Origin: Prevotella sp.
GTDB taxonomy: Bacteria; Bacteroidota; Bacteroidia; Bacteroidales; Bacteroidaceae
Length of the DNA: 54,861 nucleotides
Direction: 5' to 3'
NCBI GenBank assembly: GCA_016286585.1
Contig: JAEETC010000006.1
Location: 1 to 54,861 of the forward strand
The translations under genes were made by a program, and so were the position numbers. Under the pieces are notes generated by a model. That model was not told the DNA's origin and did no database searches. It was given only the letters and a program-made list of their open reading frames with translations. How positions within the stretch are numbered: the stretch's first letter is position 1; every line of letters starts with the position of its first letter. Below, in pieces: positions 48,167 to 54,861 of the stretch.

Positions 48167-51100
48167 GAAGTGGTACATTTGTTATGACTCATTTGTGACA
48201 GCAGCTTAACAGCCTCCGTCACGGTAGGAACATCGGCTATAATGATGGAACGCTTGCCGTTAACCTCATGGAAGCGGCAATTCTGAGGATGGTTGGAAAC
48301 ATAGTCGAGTATGAGTCCGAAGGCTTCGCTCTGGAAGTAAGGACTATCGGGATTGTTCACGAAGTAGAGGTGCATCTTCGACTGTTTGAGGATAATAGTC
48401 TCGATACCGAGCCGTTTGCCACAGACACGCAGCGGCACCACACGGATGAGTTCTTCACCTACCTCGGGAATCTCTCCGAAACGGTCTATAAGACGTCTGC
48501 GATAGGCAGCAAGGTCATCGTCGAGATGCTGACTGGCAGCAAGGTTGTCGAGTTCCCGATAAAGCAACATACGCTCTGAATCGGAAGGTACATACTGGTC
48601 TGGGAAGTACATCTCCAGATCGGACTCAAGGGTACAGTCGTCGACCCATTGAACATTGAGCATTCTTGCGTCCCGTTGGTAGCAAGCGTCCTTCGGCCGA
48701 GCGGAACATTGAACATTATTGGCTACCGCATCCTTTTGTCCTTCAGGATGGTCAATGGTCTTTGGTGAATGGTCAATGGTCTCATTTCGGAGCTCGGCCA
48801 TCGCCTGGTTGAGAATCTTCTGGTAGGTCTCGTAGCCGAGGTCGGAGATGAAGCCCGACTGCTCTGCGCCGAGGAGGTTGCCTGCACCACGGATGTCGAG
48901 ATCCTGCATGGCGATGTTGATGCCTGAACCAAGGTCGGAGAAGTTCTCGAGGGCCTCCAGACGACGGCGCGACTCAGGATTAAGGGCTGCCAACGGGGGT
49001 GCCAGCAGATAGCAGAACGCCTTACGGTTACCACGGCCTACGCGACCACGCATCTGGTGAAGGTCGGAGAGGCCGAAGTTATGGGCACCGTTGATGATGA
49101 TGGTGTTGGCATTAGGGATGTCGATGCCGTTCTCGACGATGGTGGTGGAGAGCAGCACGTCATAGTCGTAGTTAGAGAAGTCGAGGATGATTTGTTCAAG
49201 CTCGTCTGGCTTCATCTGTCCATGGCCGATGGCCACACGGGCATCAGGGACATGGGTGTGGATCATCTCGGCGATATGGGTGAGGTCGCTGATACGATTG
49301 TTGACGAAATAGACCTGTCCGTTGCGCGACATCTCGAAGTTGATGGCGTCGGCAATGATCTCCGCGCCAAAGGTGTGTATCTCTGTCTGGATGGGATAGC
49401 GGTTGGGCGGCGGTGTCTGGATGACGCTGAGGTCACGGGCTCCGACGAGCGAGAACTGCAGGGTGCGCGGAATGGGCGTAGCCGACATCGTGAGGGTGTC
49501 GACATTGGATTTCATCTGGCGCAGCTTCTCTTTGGTAGAGACACCGAACTTCTGCTCCTCGTCGATGATGAGCAGGCCAAGATCCTTGAACTTCACCGTC
49601 TTGCCGATGAGTTTATGCGTACCTATTATAATATCTATCTTGCCATCGGCCAGATCCTTCAGCAGCGCCGTGGTCTGTTTAGCCGACTTGGCACGGGTGA
49701 GGTAGTCCACACGCACAGGCATGTCCTTCAGTCGCGAGGAGAAGGTACGGAAATGCTGATAGGCCAGTACCGTCGTCGGCACAAGCACAGCCACCTGTTT
49801 ACCGTCGGTAGCGGCCTTGAAGGCGGCACGCACCGCCACCTCGGTCTTGCCGAAGCCCACATCGCCACAGACGAGGCGGTCCATGGGCTTCGCCTGCTCC
49901 ATATCGGCCTTCACGTCTTGTGTGGCCTTCAGCTGATCAGGCGTATCTTCATAGAGGAAACTGGCCTCGAGCTCATGCTGCAGATAGGTGTCGGCACTGA
50001 AGGCAAAGCCCTTCTCACGACGGCGCTTGGCGTAGAGTTTGATCAGATCGCGGGCAATATCCTTGATATGTTTCTTCGTGCGCTCTTTCAGTCTCTCCCA
50101 CTGGCCTGTTCCAAGCGTGGAGAGACGGGGCGGCTGTCCATTGTCCTGCGACTTGTACTTTGACACCTTATAGAGGGAGTGGATGGAAACATAGATGCTG
50201 TCGCCATTCTGATAGATGATTTTGATCATCTCCTGATAAGCGGGATCTCCAGACTTCCCGGATGCCCCTGAACTGATCGGCATGCGTACCAAACCACCGA
50301 ACTTGCCCACACCATGATCCACATGCACCACGTAGTCGCCAATCTCAAACTGTTGGATCTCCTTCAAAGTGAGGGCCATCTTGCCACTGCGGGCCTTATC
50401 GCTCTTGAGGTTATACTTGTGGAAGCGGTCGAAGATCTGGTGGTCGGTAAAGATGCAGATACGCAGGTCGTTGTCGGCAAACCCCTCATGAAGGGTGTTT
50501 TGGACTGGGGTGAATGTGATACTGGCCTTTTCGGCAAAGATATCCTTCAGACGCTCATTCTGTTTCTGACTGTCAGCACAGATATATATCTGATAGCCCT
50601 TTGAGAGATAGTCCTCAAACGACTGCCTGAGCAGGTCGAAGTTCTTGTGGAAGAGGGGTTGCACAGAGATATTGAAACGGAGCACAGAAGCGTCAGGCAC
50701 AGAGGGGCGATGGCCAAACTCGATACGTCGGAAATTAAGGGCATCACTCATAAACTGCGCCCCAGTAACCAACTGTAACTCACGGTGCAACTGACGTTCA
50801 ATCTCCTCGCGTTCCATCTCCGTGGCCGACTCCAGCTGTTCGGTACGTGCCTGGGAGGAGAAACCCTCCTGATAGGTGCGGTCGATGGCATCGCGGACAT
50901 AAAGGAAGTCTTTCGTCACCAACAGCACATCCTTAGGCACAAACGAGAGGAACGGCACCTTCTCAACGACCCCCATAGCCATCTCAGGCACGATCTCCAC
51001 CTGCTCACGCTGTTCCTTGGAGAGCTGGTCTTCCACCTCGAACGTACGGATAGAGCCGATATCGTCGCCGAAGAAGTCGATACGGTATGGATACTCACAA

Positions 51101-51708
51101 CTGAAGGAATAGACGTCGAGGATGGACCCACGCTGGGCGAACTGTCCTGGTTCGTAGACGTAGTCCACCTCACGGAAGCCAAACTCGAGGAGTGTCTTAC
51201 AGATATCCGCGACATCAATCGTCTGATTCTTCTCCAGCCTCAGCGTACGGTCATCGAGTTCCTGCTTCGACACGACAAGCTCTGCGAGGGCCTCAGGATA
51301 AGTGACGATATATGTCGAGGAGTGTGGAGTGTGGAGTGTGGAGTGAGATTTGTCTGTGGCAGAAACATTAATCCTCGAAAGCACTTCTGTGCGGAGGATC
51401 TCGCTGGCAGCATCGCGCTGGGCATACTTCACCGCCCGCCGATAGCTGGAGGGAAAGAACAGCACGTTGTCCGTACCCATCATCTGTGTCAGGTCGTGAT
51501 AAAAATAGCCTGCCTCCTCGGCATCCTGCAACACAAAGAGCATCCGTCTGGGGCTCCTGGCAGCCAGACTGCTGAACATCAAAGGTGCCGATGAAGCCAA
51601 CAATCCCTCTAGGAAAATCGTCGACTTTGAAGATTTTCCCAGTTCCTTTGCCAGTGCCGACACTTGCGGCAACTGGCTATAATGCGCCACTAATTCCAGT
51701 ATATTCAT
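48163..51708 (-). CDS. mfd: Transcription-repair coupling factor Mfd
   Basis: ATP-driven DNA translocase that removes stalled RNA polymerase and recruits UvrA. 1181 residues from ATG 51708 (MNILELV). UvrB-like N-terminal modules, the RNA-polymerase-binding region (IGDYVVHVDHGVGKFGGLVRM), helicase motifs (CGDVGFGKTEVAVRAAF, DEEQ, SATPIPRTL, RGRVGRG) and the C-terminal TRCF domain are all present. Two stretches are repeat-derived: STLHTPHSSTY (51321-51345) and about 47 residues at 48645-48785 before DDCTLESDLEMYFP, made of two period-7 arrays and a GC-rich element. The frame stays open. First gene of the mfd/solute-binding/SpoIIE operon, with a symmetric divergent promoter. Confidence 0.96.
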   Translation of the reverse strand: MNILELVAHYSQLPQVSALAKELGKSSKSTIFLEGLLASSAPLMFSSLAARSPRRMLFVLQDAEEAGYFYHDLTQMMGTDNVLFFPSSYRRAVKYAQRDAASEILRTEVLSRINVSATDKSHSTLHTPHSSTYIVTYPEALAELVVSKQELDDRTLRLEKNQTIDVADICKTLLEFGFREVDYVYEPGQFAQRGSILDVYSFSCEYPYRIDFFGDDIGSIRTFEVEDQLSKEQREQVEIVPEMAMGVVEKVPFLSFVPKDVLLVTKDFLYVRDAIDRTYQEGFSSQARTEQLESATEMEREEIERQLHRELQLVTGAQFMSDALNFRRIEFGHRPSVPDASVLRFNISVQPLFHKNFDLLRQSFEDYLSKGYQIYICADSQKQNERLKDIFAEKASITFTPVQNTLHEGFADNDLRICIFTDHQIFDRFHKYNLKSDKARSGKMALTLKEIQQFEIGDYVVHVDHGVGKFGGLVRMPISSGASGKSGDPAYQEMIKIIYQNGDSIYVSIHSLYKVSKYKSQDNGQPPRLSTLGTGQWERLKERTKKHIKDIARDLIKLYAKRRREKGFAFSADTYLQHELEASFLYEDTPDQLKATQDVKADMEQAKPMDRLVCGDVGFGKTEVAVRAAFKAATDGKQVAVLVPTTVLAYQHFRTFSSRLKDMPVRVDYLTRAKSAKQTTALLKDLADGKIDIIIGTHKLIGKTVKFKDLGLLIIDEEQKFGVSTKEKLRQMKSNVDTLTMSATPIPRTLQFSLVGARDLSVIQTPPPNRYPIQTEIHTFGAEIIADAINFEMSRNGQVYFVNNRISDLTHIAEMIHTHVPDARVAIGHGQMKPDELEQIILDFSNYDYDVLLSTTIVENGIDIPNANTIIINGAHNFGLSDLHQMRGRVGRGNRKAFCYLLAPPLAALNPESRRRLEALENFSDLGSGINIAMQDLDIRGAGNLLGAEQSGFISDLGYETYQKILNQAMAELRNETIDHSPKTIDHPEGQKDAVANNVQCSARPKDACYQRDARMLNVQWVDDCTLESDLEMYFPDQYVPSDSERMLLYRELDNLAASQHLDDDLAAYRRRLIDRFGEIPEVGEELIRVVPLRVCGKRLGIETIILKQSKMHLYFVNNPDSPYFQSEAFGLILDYVSNHPQNCRFHEVNGKRSIIIADVPTVTEAVKLLSQMSHNKCTTS
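48647..48784. repeat. Compound repeat block in mfd
   Basis: CATT units at 48647, 48654, 48661, then the GC-rich element (48665-48703), then CATT units at 48707 and 48714, then GGT units at 48750, 48757, 48764, 48771 and 48778. All unit spacings inside each part are exactly 7. Confidence 0.85.
48665..48703. repeat. GC-rich dispersed element inside a period-7 array, copy 2
   Basis: The inverted counterpart of 36445-36481: the 24-base core (48665-48688) is identical, and the outer 8 bases (GCCGAGCG) also match. The linker between them differs (7 versus 5 bases). Confidence 0.8.
51321..51345. repeat. Period-7 array in mfd, 5' part
   Basis: AGTGTGG at 51321, 51328 and 51335 and AGTGAGA at 51342. 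Confidence 0.9.
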
Positions 51709-51720
51709 GACGAATTGATT

Positions 51721-51780
51721 GCAAAGGTAATAAAAAAAGTGAAAAACACGGCGCTTTTTCACTTTTTTTATTACCTTTGC
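51721..51780. promoter_or_regulatory. Perfectly symmetric divergent promoter (mfd / GT2)
   Basis: 51721-51746 and 51755-51780 are perfect 26-bp inverted repeats around CACGGCGC. Each arm ends in a -7 box: TAccTTTG on the minus strand at 51729-51722 and on the plus strand at 51772-51779. Both genes therefore have the same core promoter sequence. Confidence 0.85.
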
Positions 51781-51799
51781 ACCATCAAAGCATAGAACA

Positions 51800-52561
51800 A
51801 TGCACAAAAGCGACAGTATAGTCATAATACCGACCTACAACGAGATGGAGAACATCGAGAAGATCATTCGTGCGGTGTTCGCGTTGGAGAAATGTTTCCA
51901 CATCCTCGTGATTGACGACGGTTCCCCCGACGGGACGGCTGCCATCGTCAAGGGAATGATGGCTCAAGAGGAATTCGTAGACCGTCTCTTCATCCTGGAG
52001 CGCAGCGGGAAGTTAGGGCTCGGCACAGCTTATATTACAGGTTTCAAATGGGCGCTTGAGCGCGACTACGACTACATCTTCGAGATGGATGCCGACTTCA
52101 GTCATGACCCTCACGACCTACCACGACTGTATGCTGCCTGCCACGATGAGGGTTACGACCTCTCGATAGGCAGCCGTTATGTTTCGGGAGTGAATGTCGT
52201 GAACTGGCCCATCGGCCGTATTCTGATGAGCTACTTCGCCTCGAAGTATGTAAAGATCGTCACCGGCTTCAAGGTGCACGACACCACTGCGGGCTTTGTC
52301 TGCTACAAGCGCCGAGTGCTCCAGACCATCGAGCTCGACAATATCCGTTTCAAGGGCTACGCCTTCCAGATAGAGATGAAATACACCGCCCACAAGATCG
52401 GCTTTAAAATCAAGGAGGTGAGCGTCATCTTCGTCAATCGTAAGGAGGGTGTCAGCAAGATGTCGGGTGGCATCTTCGGCGAGGCATTCTTCGGTGTGAT
52501 GAAGCTGAGATGGGATGGTTGGAAACGGAAATACCCGAAACCTGTTGACTATAGTTTATAG
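51800..52561 (+). CDS. Polyprenyl-phosphate mannosyltransferase-like GT2 (DPM1-type)
   Basis: 253 residues. SIVIIPTYNEMENIEKII, VIDDGSPDGTA, FEMDADFSHDP (metal-binding DAD) and VGSRYVSG-like IGSRYVSGVNVVNWP are typical of dolichyl/polyprenyl-phosphate mannose synthases. No C-terminal membrane helices, so it is the soluble, membrane-associated form. It makes a lipid-linked sugar for extracytoplasmic glycosylation. Its stop codon lies in a period-7 array shared with the next gene's leader. Confidence 0.92.
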   Translation: MHKSDSIVIIPTYNEMENIEKIIRAVFALEKCFHILVIDDGSPDGTAAIVKGMMAQEEFVDRLFILERSGKLGLGTAYITGFKWALERDYDYIFEMDADFSHDPHDLPRLYAACHDEGYDLSIGSRYVSGVNVVNWPIGRILMSYFASKYVKIVTGFKVHDTTAGFVCYKRRVLQTIELDNIRFKGYAFQIEMKYTAHKIGFKIKEVSVIFVNRKEGVSKMSGGIFGEAFFGVMKLRWDGWKRKYPKPVDYSL

Positions 52562-52589
52562 TTTAAAGTTTATAGTTTATAGTTTATAG
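52554..52589. repeat. Period-7 array between GT2 and PlsC genes
   Basis: GTTTA at 52554, 52561, 52568, 52575 and 52582, units GTTTATA or GTTTAAA. It holds the stop codon of one gene and ends at the ATG (52590) of the next. Confidence 0.9.
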
Positions 52590-53354
52590 ATGATTACACT
52601 GTTATACAGAATATATCAGATTGTTATCGGACTGCCAGTGGTGGTCATTTGTACCATCGTAACCGCCTTGGAGGTGGGTATCGGCACGACCATCGGCAAC
52701 GGCCACTTCTGGGGGTATTACCCTGGGCGCTGGTGGGCAAAGATCATCCTCAAGGTTCTGCTGATACCCGTGAAGGTTGAAGGGCGTGAGCATCTGGCAA
52801 AAGACCAGAGTTATGTGTTCGTGGCCAACCATCAGGGTATCTTCGACATTTTTCTCGTCTACGGTCATCTGGGCCGTAACTTCAAGTGGATGATGAAGCA
52901 CCAATTAGGAAAAATACCCTTCATCGGCTATGCCTGTCGGAAGTCGCACCAGATATTCGTCGACAAGAGTGGTCCCAAGAAAATCAAGAAGACCTACGAC
53001 ACGGCACGGGAGATTCTGCAGGAAGGCTACAGCGTGACGGTGTTCCCTGAGGGAGCCCGTTCGTTTACAGGTCACATGGCAAAGTTCCGCAAAGGTGCCT
53101 TCGCACTGGCCGATGAGCTGCAGCTACCCGTGGTGCCGCTGACCATCAACGGCTCTTTCGACATCCTGCCCCGTACCAGAGGATTTGTTAACATCATCGA
53201 CTGGCATCCGCTCAGGCTGACTATCCATGAGCCTATCTTCCCTACAGGCAAAGGACCCGAGAATATCGAGGCCGTCAGGAGTCAGGCTTATGATGCCGTG
53301 ATGTCGGCACTCGTTCCCGAATACCAAGGCTATGTAGAGAACCCTGACCAATGA
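52590..53354 (+). CDS. 1-acylglycerol-3-phosphate acyltransferase (PlsC-like)
   Basis: Adds the second acyl chain to lysophosphatidic acid in phospholipid synthesis. 254 residues, N-terminal membrane helix about 8-28, the catalytic NHxxxxD motif at 80-86 (His 81, Asp 86), and the phosphate-binding FPEGARS at 152-158. It overlaps the next gene by 4 bases (ATGA). Confidence 0.93.
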   Translation: MITLLYRIYQIVIGLPVVVICTIVTALEVGIGTTIGNGHFWGYYPGRWWAKIILKVLLIPVKVEGREHLAKDQSYVFVANHQGIFDIFLVYGHLGRNFKWMMKHQLGKIPFIGYACRKSHQIFVDKSGPKKIKKTYDTAREILQEGYSVTVFPEGARSFTGHMAKFRKGAFALADELQLPVVPLTINGSFDILPRTRGFVNIIDWHPLRLTIHEPIFPTGKGPENIEAVRSQAYDAVMSALVPEYQGYVENPDQ

Positions 53355-54514
53355 TAGCACAGGCCCCATACATATACTTATTTCTGATTCTGATTCCAGA
53401 CCTATACTTAGACTGGCGCTATTGGCGGCATAAGTATCAAGTCGGAGGACGCCTGATGCGATGGCTTCCCTCCATCGTCCTCACGGTCTATACCATCGCG
53501 CTGGCCTTGATGAAGAAGTTCATCCCCGACAATCCCGGCATATTATATATATACCTGGTGCTGCTGGTACTCTTCGCCGTCACCAAGGCCGTGTTCATGC
53601 TCTGTTCCATCACAGGACTGGGATTCTGTCGTTTGTTCAAGACCAAAAAGAACTTCGGTAATCTGGTGGGACTCCTCTGTGTGCCTGTCATCTGGTATAT
53701 CCTCTTCTACGGTATCTTCATCGGCTTCAACAAACTGGAGGTGAACCGTCATACCTACACCTCCCCTGCCCTGCCCGAGGCCTTCGACGGTTATAAGATT
53801 GTGCTGTTCTCCGATGCCCATGTCGGCAGCTATACAGAACGTAATGAAGAGGTTCTGAAACGGGCCATCGACAGCATCAACGCCCAGCAGCCAGACCTCA
53901 TCGTGTTCGTGGGAGACCTGCAGAACACCCAACCACAAGATATCTACCGCCACATAGACGTGCTGGGTTCGCTCAAGGCGAAAGACGGCATCTACTCCAT
54001 ACTCGGTAACCACGACTATGGCGACTATATCTGTGGCAACACGGCCAGGAAAGTGGCGAACTGTCGTGAGACCATCAGTCTGGAACGGCAATTCGGATGG
54101 ACGGTGTTGCAGAATGAGCATCGCAACATCAGTCGTGATAAGTCAAGCATTGTCATTGCCGGCATGGAGAACGATGGCGACGGCATCAAATTTCCCCAAA
54201 AGGGTGATGTCCCAAAGACGCTGAAGGATGTGAAAGAGGGCGCTTTCATCCTCATGCTCGAACACGATCCCTCTGCTTGGCGACGTAAGATCATCCCTGA
54301 TGGAAGAGCCCAGCTCACCCTCAGCGGCCACACCCATAAGATGCAGTTCTCCATCTTCGGCTGGTGCCCGATGACGATCTACCAGAAAGAGGTCAACGGC
54401 TGGTATCAAGAAGGCGAGCAATCACTCTTCGTCACCGCCGGCCTCGGTGGTCTGATTCCTTTCCGGTTCGGATCCACGGGTGAGATTGTCGTCCTGACCC
54501 TCCGAAAGTCATAA
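53351..54514 (+). CDS. Membrane-bound metallophosphoesterase
   Basis: 387 residues: four hydrophobic helices in the first 140, then a calcineurin-like domain with FSDAHVGSY, VGDLQN, LGNHDYG, LEHDPSAW and SGHTHKMQ, all metal ligands present. Such YkuE/YaeI-like proteins may act on lipid pyrophosphates or nucleotides; the substrate is unknown here. Coupled to PlsC. It converges on the last gene with a 6-base overlap. Confidence 0.92.
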   Translation: MIAQAPYIYLFLILIPDLYLDWRYWRHKYQVGGRLMRWLPSIVLTVYTIALALMKKFIPDNPGILYIYLVLLVLFAVTKAVFMLCSITGLGFCRLFKTKKNFGNLVGLLCVPVIWYILFYGIFIGFNKLEVNRHTYTSPALPEAFDGYKIVLFSDAHVGSYTERNEEVLKRAIDSINAQQPDLIVFVGDLQNTQPQDIYRHIDVLGSLKAKDGIYSILGNHDYGDYICGNTARKVANCRETISLERQFGWTVLQNEHRNISRDKSSIVIAGMENDGDGIKFPQKGDVPKTLKDVKEGAFILMLEHDPSAWRRKIIPDGRAQLTLSGHTHKMQFSIFGWCPMTIYQKEVNGWYQEGEQSLFVTAGLGGLIPFRFGSTGEIVVLTLRKS

Positions 54515-54861
54515 AGCGGACTCTCGTTTCTTGAAATAGGCCTGAACCTTTTCCCAATCAACATTGAGAATCTCCACCGGACTATCATAGTCGGTAGCCG
54601 TTGCTTTCTGGTTCTTGAGGTCGAAGCGTACCACGATTCTGTCTTCAACGCAGACACTGGTGGGGAGGCTATCGAGAAGGATAACATCAAACCACCCACG
54701 TTTTTGTTTGATTTCTATACTGTCTGACGACGTTTCGTCGGTCTTCATCAAAAAAAGGTGCTCCATGAAACACTCCTCGTCGGCTTTCACATACCAGGTA
54801 AGTGTATCGGTGCCGAGGGTTCCCGGTTCGGTAGACCTGACTGTCACCATCGCAGAATCGC
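54509..54861 (-). CDS. Hypothetical protein, 5' end outside the window
   Basis: The frame remains open to the window edge, and the Met at 54850 need not be the start. At least 117 residues are visible, beta-rich (VTVRSTEPGTLGTDTLTWYVK ... VEDRIVVRFDL), ending in a charged tail (WEKVQAYFKKRESAL). No family recognised. It converges on the metallophosphoesterase gene. Confidence 0.55.
   Translation of the reverse strand, partial: DSAMVTVRSTEPGTLGTDTLTWYVKADEECFMEHLFLMKTDETSSDSIEIKQKRGWFDVILLDSLPTSVCVEDRIVVRFDLKNQKATATDYDSPVEILNVDWEKVQAYFKKRESAL

Noticed and set aside
49057..50163. 368-codon plus-strand frame inside mfd
   Set aside because: Antisense shadow of the Mfd helicase region, with no signals of its own.

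Overview
The window looks like a chromosomal segment from a Bacteroidales bacterium, most likely Prevotella or Segatella in the broad sense. The evidence is the TAnnTTTG-type -7 promoter boxes ahead of many genes, very few Shine-Dalgarno sites, a tmRNA tag reading GERNYALAA, two HU-HIG type DNA-binding proteins, a 'smalltalk' micro-protein, type B ribosomal protein L31, a hybrid sensor kinase carrying an AraC output domain, and a BspA-type leucine-rich-repeat protein. This assignment is inferred from sequence features; no database search was possible.

Layout. 1-1585: end of a BspA-like LRR gene and mrp. 1607-8229: a TolC/RND/HlyD efflux operon with a divergent AraC regulator. 8242-8742: an internally deleted glycosidase remnant. 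8790-10379: an HU-HIG gene, an AT-rich palindrome island and ssrA (tmRNA). 10561-18900 and 27582-33301: a capsule or exopolysaccharide locus with a Wza-like exporter, a Wzz-like co-polymerase, Wzy, Wzx, glycosyltransferases, a nucleotide-sugar dehydrogenase, a DegT aminotransferase, a phosphoglycosyltransferase/4,6-dehydratase fusion, and a DUF4847-like lipoprotein with Wzi. This locus is split by an 8.7-kb accessory module (18904-27550). The module holds an M15 peptidase, a VirE-N/DUF3987 primase-helicase-like protein, a Rha/KilAC regulator, two small proteins sharing a short motif, a WYL regulator, a second HU-HIG protein and smalltalk. It is bracketed by a perfect 31-bp direct repeat. 33477-54861: mostly housekeeping and surface genes (phosphatase, DUF308, glycosylase, udk, rpmE2, glutathione peroxidase, hybrid kinase, TrpB2, esterase, Hsp20, a SpoIIE phosphatase/solute-binding/mfd operon, GT2, PlsC, metallophosphoesterase).

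The most unusual feature cuts across these genes. At least fifteen loci carry short arrays with an exact 7- or 8-nt period. Each array has its own unit sequence: a constant 4-5 nt core and one or two variable positions. The arrays sit in intergenic junctions and also in frame inside genes (mfd, the esterase, the VirE-like protein, the TolC signal peptide). In two places they supply the only plausible start codon (TTG). Small GC-rich elements are found inside or beside these arrays. Two islands of matching design, with inverted array arms around an AT-only palindrome, lie upstream of the two HU-HIG genes.

Other points worth attention are a perfect 60-bp symmetric divergent promoter ahead of mfd, nested palindromes ahead of the hybrid kinase, and the neighbouring small-protein pair that shares a motif at the C-terminus of one and the N-terminus of the other, a layout like bacterial amyloid-signalling pairs.
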